Assembly (NCBI GenBank): GCA_022447275.1
Contig: JAKVBK010000012.1
Span: forward strand, 18,021 to 82,020
Reading direction: 5' to 3'
DNA: 64,000 nucleotides
Source of the DNA: Oceanicola sp.
GTDB lineage: Bacteria; Pseudomonadota; Alphaproteobacteria; Rhodobacterales; Rhodobacteraceae
The number at the start of each line of letters is the position of its first letter. Positions within the stretch are counted from its first letter, which is position 1. The position numbers were made by a program, and so were the translations under genes. Positions 17,203-25,513 of this stretch are shown piece after piece. The notes beneath the pieces are model-generated. The model did not search any database and was not told where the DNA came from. It was given only the letters and a program-made list of their open reading frames with translations.

Positions 17203-19319
17203 CAGGCGATCTCCATTCGGGGGGTGCGGGGGCTGTCGTCATGTACCGCACCGGTGATCACGGCGTCCACGGCCATGGCCCCGTGCGGGCTGACAAGTAT
17301 CGGGTTCACTTCGAGTTCGGCACAGCCAAGCGCCAGGGCGGTTTGGGCCAATGCCTCCAAAAGATCGAGCAGCGCGGCTTCATCGCCTGCCGGCCTGCCG
17401 CGCCAGCCACGCAGGCGTTGCGCCGTCTTCAGGCGATGCAGCGCGGACCGGATTTCAGCGCGGGTGAATGGCGCGGCGAGCAGGGTTTTATCATCCCAAA
17501 GCTCAGCCTCGACACCGCCGCCCGCCAAAAGCATCACCGGTCCGACGGAAGGATCGTGGCTGACCGAGGCCATGATCTCTGCCACGGGTGCCGGGGCCAT
17601 CTCCTCGATCAACAGCTGCGTCAGGGGAATGTCGGGCACAGTGCGGGCCATGTCTGCTTCCATTTGGCCCAGCGCCTCGCAGACCTCCTGTATGCTGCGC
17701 AGGCCGATGCGCACGGCACCGGCCTCGGTTTTGTGCAACAGCCGTCCATCCAACGCCTTGAGCGCCACCGGGAATGTCAGCGTGGCGGCAGCTTGGGCAA
17801 CGTCTTCGGGCGGGGCCACGACATGGCGCGGCACCGCAACGCCACCTGCGGCCAACAGGCGCTTGGCCTCCGCCTCGTTCAGGGCCGCGGTTTCGGTGTC
17901 GGGGATCGGCCCCAAAGCGGGCACCGCAGCCTCCAATACCGGGCTGTCCGAAAGCAGCACCGCGCGCCGCTCCTGCCACCAGACCGCATGGGACAGGGCA
18001 GAGATGCATTCTTCCAGCCCCTGCATCGGGGCAAGCCCCAGCGACAGCGTGTGATCGCGCGCCTGCTGCGGGAAGCAATCCACCATTGGCGACAGTTGCA
18101 GCGCACAGATATCACGCCCCTGACAGGCTTCCGACAGGGCTTCAACCTGGGCTTCATATTCGGCCACGTCCCACATGCCGTCGCGGGGGTAGTTCTGGAT
18201 CATGATGGCAATGTCATAACCCTCATCCAGCAACGCATCATAGATGGCCGCCTGGCGGGCCTTGTCATTCCAGGCTGCCATGGTGACATCCTGCGGATTA
18301 CACGGGGTGGCAATGCCCGGCAGCACATCGCGCAGGCGGCTGGCCCGTGCCCCGGTGGGCTGCGGCATCTCAAAGCCCGCTTGCGCCAGATGATCGGCCA
18401 GCATCACGCCCAGAACCCCCGAGACCGCCGACGCCATCACGCGCCGCCCCTTGGGCAAAGGTGTGGTCTGGAACAGCTTGAGGGTTTCAAAAAACTCCGA
18501 TTGCGAGCGGGTGGAGACAATGCCCAGCCTGTCAAACAGCGCCTCCCAAGCCGCCCCAGCCCCCGTCATCGACGCCGTGTGAGAGGCCGCAACCCGCGCG
18601 CCTTCCTCCGTCTGGCCGAACTTGATGGCGACGATGGGCTTGCCCAGCCGCAAGGCCTTGGCAGCAGCCCTACGCAAAGTGGCGATGTCATGGAGGGTTT
18701 CAAAAGACAGGCCCACGGCGGTGACGGCCGGATCATCGAGCAGATGCTCGACAACGGCCTCAAGACCCGTGACCGCCTGATTGCCCCCCGCCACCAGATG
18801 GGTGATCGGCAGGCTGCGATCACAAAAGACCGCATCACATAGAAATCCCCCGCCCTGGGAACACACGGCAAAGCCCCGCTCCACATGGGCCACACCAAAG
18901 CGATCCATCATGGCACCAAAGGGCTGGACGAAATTCGTCACGCCAATGGCGTTGGGGCCCATCAGCACCATGTCGCCCGCAGCAGCCACCAAGGCGGCCT
19001 GAAGATCCGTTGCTCCGGTCTCCGCAAAGCCCGCAGCATTGCAGATCACCGCCTTGCAGCCTTTCGCACGCAATGCGGCCACAGCCTGCACCGCAGCCTC
19101 GGCACGGATTGCAACGAAAGCCAGATCCGGCGCTTCGGGCAGTGCATCAATCGAAGGGATGCAGGTAAATCCCGCGATGTCCGGATACTTCGGATGAACC
19201 ACGTAGGTGCGCCCCGAAAAGCCCAGCTCCCGGTGATACACCAAGGCGGGAGACAGGTTGGAGCCCCCGATAAAGGCCACCGATGCGGGCCGCAGCAGCG
19301 CGTCCAATGGGTGTGTCAT
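17202..19319 (-). CDS. ADP-forming acyl-CoA synthetase (acetate-CoA ligase-type), alpha-beta fusion
   Basis: 705 residues. An N-terminal CoA-binding domain (PASVAFIGGSNLSP, AVICNAAGFAE, GPNAIGV) leads into a succinyl-CoA-ligase-like domain holding SHTASMTG, where the His (about 247) matches the phospho-His of ADP-forming ligases. A C-terminal ATP-grasp domain follows (VALKALDGRLLHKTEAGAV, ELEVNPILV). These enzymes form an acyl-CoA from acid, ATP and CoA, or run in reverse to make ATP. The ATG at 19319 has GGGGAGG upstream; longer open sequence lacks similarity. It heads the operon. In E. coli the analogous CaiC is AMP-forming and CaiB transfers CoA, so activation here differs. The substrate is inferred. 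Confidence 0.88.
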   Translation of the reverse strand: MTHPLDALLRPASVAFIGGSNLSPALVYHRELGFSGRTYVVHPKYPDIAGFTCIPSIDALPEAPDLAFVAIRAEAAVQAVAALRAKGCKAVICNAAGFAETGATDLQAALVAAAGDMVLMGPNAIGVTNFVQPFGAMMDRFGVAHVERGFAVCSQGGGFLCDAVFCDRSLPITHLVAGGNQAVTGLEAVVEHLLDDPAVTAVGLSFETLHDIATLRRAAAKALRLGKPIVAIKFGQTEEGARVAASHTASMTGAGAAWEALFDRLGIVSTRSQSEFFETLKLFQTTPLPKGRRVMASAVSGVLGVMLADHLAQAGFEMPQPTGARASRLRDVLPGIATPCNPQDVTMAAWNDKARQAAIYDALLDEGYDIAIMIQNYPRDGMWDVAEYEAQVEALSEACQGRDICALQLSPMVDCFPQQARDHTLSLGLAPMQGLEECISALSHAVWWQERRAVLLSDSPVLEAAVPALGPIPDTETAALNEAEAKRLLAAGGVAVPRHVVAPPEDVAQAAATLTFPVALKALDGRLLHKTEAGAVRIGLRSIQEVCEALGQMEADMARTVPDIPLTQLLIEEMAPAPVAEIMASVSHDPSVGPVMLLAGGGVEAELWDDKTLLAAPFTRAEIRSALHRLKTAQRLRGWRGRPAGDEAALLDLLEALAQTALALGCAELEVNPILVSPHGAMAVDAVITGAVHDDSPRTPRMEIA

Positions 19320-19420
19320 CCGTGCCGCCTCCCCTGTCGCGCTCGGAACTTTGCCAGAGCCTAGCGAGAGCGCCCGCACCATTCTTGATCCCAGTGAGCA
19401 ATTATTTGATAGTATTGAAC
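19320..19420. promoter_or_regulatory. Divergent control region of the carnitine-type operon and its regulator
   Basis: 101 bases between the divergent starts of the ligase and the GlxA-type regulator. The part next to the regulator is AT-rich (CAATTATTTGATAGTATTG), against a GC-rich background, and would fit overlapping promoters and the AraC-type binding site. I could not define operator half-sites with certainty. Confidence 0.4.
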
Positions 19421-20368
19421 ATGATCAGGATCTCTATTGTTCTGGGCGAGGGCTTTCCGCTTTTGTCCCTGTCCCTCGTGACCGAGCCCTTGCGCGTGGC
19501 CAACCGCGAAAGCCCGACGCCGCTCTTTGACTGGCGGTTGCTCAGTGTGGATGGCAACGCCCCGCGGGCCTCGTCTGGCTATGGGCTGGCCGTCGACGGC
19601 CCCTTGGATGAGGCCCCCTGCGACGTTGTGCTGTTGTTGGCCTCCTACACCCCAGAGCGTATGCGCTCGCGCGCCTTCCTGGCTTGGCTGCGCCGGCGGG
19701 CCCGTGCGGGCTGTCTGATGGGATGCGTGGATACGGGCGCGCTGCTGTTTGCAGAAGCCGGCCTGCTGACCAGACGGCCTGCCGCGGCCCACCCCGAGGC
19801 AATCGCAAGCCTGCGCGAGGGCGCTGGCCCGGATGCCATCACTGACAAACTGTTTGATCTGGACGGCGACAGGTGCTCTTCGGCGGGATGTGTCGTAACC
19901 CTCGACATGACCCTGGCCCTTATTGCGCGCTATGCTGATCCGCGCCTTGCTCAGCGCGTGGCCGGGGTGTTGCTGTACCGGCCCGTCGAGGCGGAGGAAG
20001 GATTGCCCCGGACAGGCGCTGATCTCACCCTGCCCCGCATGGACAGAACGCTGGTACGCGCCGTCGAGATGATGCAGGCCAATATGGAAAACCCGATCTC
20101 CATCGCGCAGATCGCCCGGCGGCTTGAGATTGCCGACTGGCACTTGCGCCGCCTGTTCCAGCGCCAGTTCGGCAAATCCGCGCAGGCCTATTATCTGGAC
20201 CTGCGCCTCGGCCAGGCCCGCAATCTGCTGCGCAACTCTACCGAGCGTGTGGGCACCATCGCCATGATCTGCGGCTTCCCGGCCACCGAAAGCCTGAGCC
20301 GGGCCTACAAAGCCCAATACGGCCTTCCACCCAGCGCCGACAGAGAAAGCCGCTCCGGCGCCGGCTAG
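19421..20368 (+). CDS. GlxA/CdhR-type AraC family transcriptional regulator
   Basis: 315 residues. The N-terminal 190 residues are a DJ-1/PfpI-like amidotransferase fold used as a sensor (VLGEGFPLLSLSLVTEPLRVANR, MGCVDTGALLFAEAGLL). The C-terminal region from about 215 holds two AraC helix-turn-helix units (SIAQIARRLEIADWHLRRLFQRQFG and VGTIAMICGFPATESLSRAY). CdhR of Pseudomonas, which senses carnitine, has this architecture. The ATG at 20368-frame start 19421 is chosen because homologous sequence begins there. Divergent placement next to the operon suggests it activates those genes on sensing carnitine or a relative. It converges on the aminotransferase with six bases between the stops. Confidence 0.88.
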   Translation: MIRISIVLGEGFPLLSLSLVTEPLRVANRESPTPLFDWRLLSVDGNAPRASSGYGLAVDGPLDEAPCDVVLLLASYTPERMRSRAFLAWLRRRARAGCLMGCVDTGALLFAEAGLLTRRPAAAHPEAIASLREGAGPDAITDKLFDLDGDRCSSAGCVVTLDMTLALIARYADPRLAQRVAGVLLYRPVEAEEGLPRTGADLTLPRMDRTLVRAVEMMQANMENPISIAQIARRLEIADWHLRRLFQRQFGKSAQAYYLDLRLGQARNLLRNSTERVGTIAMICGFPATESLSRAYKAQYGLPPSADRESRSGAG

Positions 20369-20374
20369 GCCAAA

Positions 20375-21316
20375 TCAGCCAGACAGCGGCCCGCCCGTGT
20401 CCCTTGCGACCAGTTCTGCATAGAGTGCACGGATCTGACGCAGGACCGGGCCTTGCCCGCCCTCAACGCCGATCGGCTTGCCATCGATGCTGGCCACAGG
20501 TGTCTGGGCGCCGAATGTGCCTGTTAGGAAGGCCTCTTGAGCACCATAAGCATCGACCAGAGAGAAATTGCGTTCAAAAACCGGGATGCCATTTTGCCGG
20601 CACAGCGCGATGACATTGGCGCGCGTGACACCGTTCATGCAGTAGTCCCCGGTTGAGGTCCAAACTTCACCCTTGCGGACAATGAAGAAATTGCAGGCGT
20701 TGGTGGTGTTCACAAAGCCGTGGGGATCCAGCATCAGGCCCTCATCCGCCCCGGCCTGCTCGGCCTGAAGACAGGCAATCACGCAGTTCAGTTTCGAGTG
20801 GCTGTTGTATTTCGCATCCTGTGACATGGGCAGCCCCCGGACCTGCGGAACGGTGGCCAGCCGGATGCCGCTGGTGGCAAGGGCCTGTGCAGGTTTCGAA
20901 TGCTCCATGATGATCACAACCGTCGGCCCGGAGCGTGACAGGGACGGATGCTGAAAGGGCCGCACCTTGACGCCACGGGTCACCATCAAGCGGCAATGCA
21001 CGTCCGAATGCATGTCATTGGCGCGCGCCGTCATCGCCAACGCGTCGGCGATCTCTTCGCGCGTCATACCAATATCGAGATCAACCGCTTTGCAGCTTTC
21101 AAACAGGCGATCCATATGCGCCTCGAAAAACGCCCAGCGCCCATTGTAGAGCCGCATTCCCTCCCACATGCCGTCGCCCAGCATAAAGCCACTGTCATAG
21201 ACCGAGACTACCGCCTCTGAACGGTGCTTGAGCGCGCCATTGACGTAGATGAGGATGTCACGGTTGCGTGGATCATCCTCTGCATCATGGGTGGTGGTGT
21301 GCGCGTCATCCTGCAT
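20375..21316 (-). CDS. Class IV aminotransferase (branched-chain or D-amino-acid aminotransferase-like)
   Basis: 313 residues of fold-type IV PLP enzymes. SVYDSGFMLGDGMWEGMRLYNG is the N-terminal signature, the PLP Lys lies in KYNSHSKLNCV, EGLMLDPHGFVNTTNACNFF is the conserved cofactor region, and FLTGTFG is near the C-terminus. The frame is open further upstream but the ATG at 21316 has GGGAAGGG before it and gives family length. The clade includes branched-chain aminotransferases, D-alanine aminotransferase and aminodeoxychorismate lyase, and the MRL/EGLM context does not settle which. It is a single gene, with the fasciclin terminator upstream. Confidence 0.88.
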   Translation of the reverse strand: MQDDAHTTTHDAEDDPRNRDILIYVNGALKHRSEAVVSVYDSGFMLGDGMWEGMRLYNGRWAFFEAHMDRLFESCKAVDLDIGMTREEIADALAMTARANDMHSDVHCRLMVTRGVKVRPFQHPSLSRSGPTVVIIMEHSKPAQALATSGIRLATVPQVRGLPMSQDAKYNSHSKLNCVIACLQAEQAGADEGLMLDPHGFVNTTNACNFFIVRKGEVWTSTGDYCMNGVTRANVIALCRQNGIPVFERNFSLVDAYGAQEAFLTGTFGAQTPVASIDGKPIGVEGGQGPVLRQIRALYAELVARDTGGPLSG

Positions 21317-21407
21317 AAGAACCCTTCCCGTATTTTGCGGGACTATGGCGGGCCAATTTTCAGCGCGCAAGGGCATGCTGGCACAGATAAACGGTGGGGC
21401 AGCCACA

Positions 21408-21447
21408 ATAAAAAAAGCCCCGCCAAAGCAATAGAGCTTGGCGGGGC
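21408..21447 (-). terminator. Intrinsic terminator downstream of the fasciclin gene
   Basis: GCCCCGCCAA (21417-21426) pairs perfectly with TTGGCGGGGC (21438-21447). Read on the minus strand, the stem is followed by TTTTTTT. It ends the fasciclin transcript before the aminotransferase gene. Confidence 0.92.
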
Positions 21448-21479
21448 GATCGTCGCTACACTCGGTGCAGCAGCGTTGC

Positions 21480-21977
21480 TTACTTGGGCAGCATCACGGA
21501 GTCGATCACGTGGATCACGCCGTTGGATGCCATCACGTCGGGGGTGATGACGGTCGCGTTCTCGACGGTCACGCCATTGCGGCCATCGATGTGCAGGCTC
21601 TGGCCCTGAACGGATGTCAGCGCGCCGCGCTTGCCCACCAGGCTGGAGGCCGGGTAGTTGCCTGCCACAACGTGGTAGGTCAGGATCGAGACCAGCGTGT
21701 CCTTGTTCTCGGGCAGCAGCAGGCTTTCAACCGTGCCGGCCGGCAGCTTGGCGAAGGCTTCGTCGGTCGGTGCGAAGACGGTGAACGGGCCGGGGCTTTG
21801 CAGCGTCTCTACGAGGCCGGCGGCCTGAACGGCTGCAACCAGCGTGGTGAAGGAGCCCGCGGCAACGGCGGTTTCCACGATGTCCTTGGAGCCTGTGCCC
21901 GTGGCAGGAACACACCCTGCAACAAGAGCAGCACCACCAGCAGCAAAACCAAGCTTCAGCAGAGTTCTACGATCCAT
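21480..21977 (-). CDS. Fasciclin (FAS1) domain lipoprotein
   Basis: 165 residues. The signal [22 protein letters not shown] is a lipoprotein leader with the acylated Cys at 22. One FAS1 domain follows: [35 protein letters not shown] (the H1 box), [10 protein letters not shown] and the H2-type ending [16 protein letters not shown]1 proteins mediate adhesion at cell surfaces. The ATG at 21977 has AGAAAGG upstream in a 159-base divergent region shared with the DUF6502 gene. A strong terminator lies 33 bases after the stop, so the gene is transcribed alone. Which partner it binds is unknown. Confidence 0.93.
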   Translation of the reverse strand: MDRRTLLKLGFAAGGAALVAGCVPATGTGSKDIVETAVAAGSFTTLVAAVQAAGLVETLQSPGPFTVFAPTDEAFAKLPAGTVESLLLPENKDTLVSILTYHVVAGNYPASSLVGKRGALTSVQGQSLHIDGRNGVTVENATVITPDVMASNGVIHVIDSVMLPK

Positions 21978-22136
21978 TTCTTCAACCTTTCTCTGGGGCA
22001 CCACCGGGCGTTTCTCGCTATGTCCGAGCGGTGCAGATAGTTCGTGTGCATTTTTCACACAACGCAATGTGTCGCACCACTTCAATTGGTCAAGGGGACT
22101 TGTGGAATTTTTTTACACACACCATATTTCCATGAC

Positions 22137-22979
22137 ATGGCCACCAACGAACCCGATCCCTTCCTGCGCATTTTGCAGGGCCTTGTCCGACCTCTCGCCC
22201 GGATGCTCATCACCCGTGGCGTGTCGGCACCGGTGTTCTATCGGATGATGAAGCGGGTCTATGTGGAAGTGGCGCGCGATGAATTTGGCCTCGATGGTGC
22301 AGAGCCCACTCAGAGCCGGATCTCGCTGCTCACAGGCGTGCACCGCCGCGACGTGCATGACATCCTGGCCGACGACAGCGAGACGTGGGAAACCGCGCGA
22401 CGCCGCTCGGCCACGGTTGCAACGGTGCTGGGACAATGGACGGCGCGGCAAGACTACCTCGATGGCGACGGCCTGCCGCGCAGGCTGCCGCGCACGGCCC
22501 CGACCGGCCCCAGCTTTGAGGCACTGGTGCGGGACATCAACCGCGACATCCGCCCCCGCACCATCCTCGATGAGCTTTTGCGACAGAACCTTGTGACGCA
22601 ATCGGAAGAAGACGGAATGCTGGAGATTGCCGGGGATGCGGTCGCTGGCCCGGGCGCTCCGGATCAGCGCGCAATCTTCTTTGCCGCCAATGTGGGCGAC
22701 CATCTTGCAGCCGCTGCCGACAATCTTACGTCAGAGGAACCTCGCTTTCTGGAGCGTGCCGTGTTTTATAACCGCCTAACGGCTGACTCGGTCGACCAGA
22801 TCGAAGAGGCCGCCCGCGGGGCCAGCCAAACGCTGCTGGAGACAATCAACCGCGACAGCCAGCCTCTTCAGGAGGCAGACAAGACAAAGGAAGGAAACAC
22901 CCATCGCTACCGGCTTGGGGTGTATTTCTACCGCGAAGACCGGGGCCCGTCAGACGACGGGGGTCGGGAAGGAAAGTGA
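22137..22979 (+). CDS. DUF6502 family protein
   Basis: 280 residues. The N-terminal part resembles a small DNA-binding or regulatory fold: VYVEVARDEFGLDGAEPTQSRISLLTGVHRRDVHDIL looks like a helix-turn-helix, and MMKRVYVEVA is typical of this uncharacterised proteobacterial family as I recall it. The C-terminal half is helical, without recognised motifs. The ATG at 22137 gives MATNEPDP, but no good ribosome site precedes it, and another ATG lies five bases upstream in a different frame. The next gene begins four bases after its stop, so the pair is co-expressed. A regulator controlling the envelope protein next to it is a reasonable guess only. Confidence 0.7.
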   Translation: MATNEPDPFLRILQGLVRPLARMLITRGVSAPVFYRMMKRVYVEVARDEFGLDGAEPTQSRISLLTGVHRRDVHDILADDSETWETARRRSATVATVLGQWTARQDYLDGDGLPRRLPRTAPTGPSFEALVRDINRDIRPRTILDELLRQNLVTQSEEDGMLEIAGDAVAGPGAPDQRAIFFAANVGDHLAAAADNLTSEEPRFLERAVFYNRLTADSVDQIEEAARGASQTLLETINRDSQPLQEADKTKEGNTHRYRLGVYFYREDRGPSDDGGREGK

Positions 22980-22983
22980 CGAC

Positions 22984-23949
22984 GTGAGCACTCTGGGACG
23001 CCGACACCTGATGGCCCTTATGGGGGCCGGGCTCCTGACCGGTTGCATGCCGGCCCCGGCCACGGTGGGCCGCGCCAGCCAAGACCCTTTTGAAGGCGGG
23101 ATCGGCGGCACGGGCATCGTTGGCCTTTTGACGGATTTTGGCAGCCTGAAAGTGAACGGTCTGCGGGTCGAACTGGTCAATTCCACGCGCATCACAACGC
23201 CTTTCGGTGCCGGCAGTGAAGACCAGATCCGCATCGGCACCCCATTGACGATTCTGGCCACACGCAAGGCCGACAGGCTGATCGCACGCAATGTCCGCGT
23301 CAGCATGCCCCTGCGTGGCACTGTGCAGCGCGCACCCGGCGGCGGCTGGCGGATCAACGGTGTGCGGGTCCGCCCCGAGGCGGGCTATATTGGCACGCTG
23401 GTCCCGGGCCAGCGCGTCGAGGCGCAAGGCCTATGGGAGAGCAGCGGTCTGGTGCTCAGCCGTGTCGACCCGACAGAGGCTGCAGAGGATCTCCTTGCCG
23501 GTGTGGCCGCCCATGATGCCGACGGAAAGCTGTTTATCGAAGGCGTGCCTGTCACGCTGCCCACGGGCCAGTTGAAACCCGCCATTGGCAGCTATGCCAG
23601 CTTCCTCGGCCAATTCTCAGACGGTGTGTTCACAGCACGGCGCGTCAGCAGCGGGCGCTTCCCGCAATCCAACATGTCGCTCACGCAATTGTCTGTGGAA
23701 GGGTTCCTGAACCCGGGGCCGGTGCCGTCCGGCTATCGCATCGCGGGGCTGGGCCATGCGTTCACCAGCGGGCTGGAATTGTCGCGCCTGGCAAGCGAGC
23801 GCAGCCTCTATTTTGGACCCTATGTGGGCCGCTTCGATGCCCGGCGCGCCTATGTGGTGCCGCAGCAGCAAAATATCCGGCGGGCGGCGCTGTCAGAGGG
23901 CTTGGAAGGCAACCTGTCGGCTCAGGCGATCCCGCGCGAGGACGGGTAA
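22984..23949 (+). CDS. DUF5666 domain lipoprotein
   Basis: 321 residues with a GTG start at 22984, preceded by GGAAGGAAAG inside the end of the upstream gene. The leader RRHLMALMGAGLLTGC has a lipobox, with Cys at about 21. The mature chain consists of repeated short beta modules of the DUF5666 kind: GTGIVGLLTDFGSLKVNGLRVEL, VRGTVQR-like LRGTVQRAPGGGWRINGVRVRP, GQRVEAQGLW and a later RRVSSGRFP. It would sit in the envelope facing the periplasm. Its pairing with DUF6502 is the only clue to function, and nothing catalytic is visible. Confidence 0.78.
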   Translation: MSTLGRRHLMALMGAGLLTGCMPAPATVGRASQDPFEGGIGGTGIVGLLTDFGSLKVNGLRVELVNSTRITTPFGAGSEDQIRIGTPLTILATRKADRLIARNVRVSMPLRGTVQRAPGGGWRINGVRVRPEAGYIGTLVPGQRVEAQGLWESSGLVLSRVDPTEAAEDLLAGVAAHDADGKLFIEGVPVTLPTGQLKPAIGSYASFLGQFSDGVFTARRVSSGRFPQSNMSLTQLSVEGFLNPGPVPSGYRIAGLGHAFTSGLELSRLASERSLYFGPYVGRFDARRAYVVPQQQNIRRAALSEGLEGNLSAQAIPREDG

Positions 23950-24009
23950 AGATCGACGCATCCGGTAGAAAAGCGCGGGTTTGGCCCGGACCTCGACACC
24001 AGTCGCAAC

Positions 24010-24927
24010 TCAGTTTTCAGGCAGGATCGCCCCTTTGGCGGCAATCACCTTCACGGCAAGCTCATGGCCTGCACGAATGGCCCGATCCTCGGGTTCCCCC
24101 AACACCACGGCCCCCAGATAGCCTGCGTTAAAACTGTCCCCGGCGGCAGTGCTGTCGACCACGCGCACGGGGCCAGAAAGGCCCGACAGACGTTGCCCGT
24201 TCGACAGGTTGACGGGCCCCGCCGCCCCGCATTTCAAGGCGCCTTTCTTGACGCCAAGCCCCGTCAAGCGCAGCAGGACATCGGCATGCGTGCGGTCTCC
24301 AAACAGGAGCATTTCATCATCGACCGACGGCAACGCGATATCAGCCAGGGCCCACATCTCAGCCGCGATCCGCCGGGCAGAGGCCTCATCCTCCCACAAT
24401 CGGGGCCGGTGGTTGCTGTCATAGACAAGGGTGCCCCCTCGCGCTTTGAAACCCTTTGCCCACATCAAGAATGCCCGACGCATACCCGCGGGCAAAATGG
24501 CCAAGGTAATGCCCGACAGAAAAACAAGATCGAACCGCTCAAGGCTTTCCAGCGTGACATCACAGGGGGGCGTGAACAGGGTGCGCGCCGCAGACGCAGA
24601 GCGCCAGTAGCTGAAACTGCGCTCTCCACTGGCGTCAGTATCAATGGCGTAGAGCCCCGGCATGGCCCCGTTCCGGCGTTCTACGGCAGACATATCAAGG
24701 CCGTGCCCCTCCATTGCGCGCCAGATACGCGCGGAATAGGGGTCCGTGCCGAGGGCCGTGACATAGGACACGTCCACAGCGTGCTCCCGCATCGCGCGGT
24801 TTAGGTAGACAGCCGTATTATACGTGTCGCCTGCAACGCCAAGCTGTGCAGAGCCACTTGCATCGGCAATCAGTTCAATCATGACTTCGCCGACACAGGC
24901 GATTTTACGAATGGGGCGTTTCGCCAT
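24010..24927 (-). CDS. kdgK: 2-keto-3-deoxygluconate kinase (PfkB-type sugar kinase)
   Basis: 305 residues of the ribokinase/PfkB family. It starts KIACVGEVMIELIA, has GVAGDTYNTAVYL near the sugar site, GALKCGAAG before the nucleotide loop, and the anion hole with catalytic Asp in VDSTAAGDSFNAGYL. The pattern fits KdgK, which phosphorylates 2-keto-3-deoxygluconate for the Entner-Doudoroff-type cleavage of sugar acids; other PfkB substrates cannot be excluded. The ATG at 24927 is chosen, but a GTG at 24936 with AGAAGA upstream is possible. No kdgA or uronate genes accompany it, so it stands alone in the window. Confidence 0.82.
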   Translation of the reverse strand: MAKRPIRKIACVGEVMIELIADASGSAQLGVAGDTYNTAVYLNRAMREHAVDVSYVTALGTDPYSARIWRAMEGHGLDMSAVERRNGAMPGLYAIDTDASGERSFSYWRSASAARTLFTPPCDVTLESLERFDLVFLSGITLAILPAGMRRAFLMWAKGFKARGGTLVYDSNHRPRLWEDEASARRIAAEMWALADIALPSVDDEMLLFGDRTHADVLLRLTGLGVKKGALKCGAAGPVNLSNGQRLSGLSGPVRVVDSTAAGDSFNAGYLGAVVLGEPEDRAIRAGHELAVKVIAAKGAILPEN

Positions 24928-25513
24928 CAGGCTCACTCTTCTCGATAGCTGATTTGCACTTGTTCTCGAGCATCTATGCGATGTGCCCGTCTATCTAAGC
25001 GCGCTGTGCAAAGGGCGGCTGCGCGCCCCACAGCTTTCCGCATTGACACAGAAGGAAGAAAGTCTGCGCCAAGCAACCGCTCCGACCTAACCCATTCTGC
25101 GCGATGCACGCTTACCAACGTTGTGATCGACTGCTCTGTTACCGCATGATGAAAGAATGCCAGATTTATTCAACTTCACCTTTGCCAAATAGGTCCAGAA
25201 ATCATGTGTGCGCATGCCAAAAAAATGGCCCAGAAAAGACGATCCGGCTGCGTTTCAATAGGCCTGCTGACATCAGGGACGGACAGTGCAAACCCCATGG
25301 AAGGCGTGTTCAGCGGGCCCTGCAATCGCCCCAAAGGCCATCATCACGGGATTGAGCGTTATCATTCGCAGGCAAGCGCCAAGAAGCCGCTCGGAGCAAC
25401 AAAAGCTTTTACATCATGACTATTTGTGTTTCGCAGAACCCCCGTAGACAAATACTCACTCCGGACTCTGGGCAACGGGGATGTGACAACGCTGCATTTT
25501 GAAAGGCCTTAAA
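24928..25513. other. 586-base gene-free region
   Basis: No open frame here has a family motif, a ribosome site and sensible composition together. The longest short frames (about 70-80 codons) look like chance. Composition is more AT-rich than the flanks between 25140 and 25210. TTGACA at 25042 and nearby AT-rich stretches could be promoter parts. It presumably holds the divergent promoters of kdgK and the M81 peptidase operon. I see no hairpin with a T-tract and no recognisable riboswitch. Confidence 0.6.

Noticed and set aside
17241..18842. Plus-strand frame of 533 codons
   Set aside because: Antisense of the ADP-forming ligase; no recognisable domains and biased by the GC-rich third positions of the true gene.
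24928..25513. Possible small genes in the region before the M81 peptidase
   Set aside because: Short frames lack ribosome sites and have random-looking composition.
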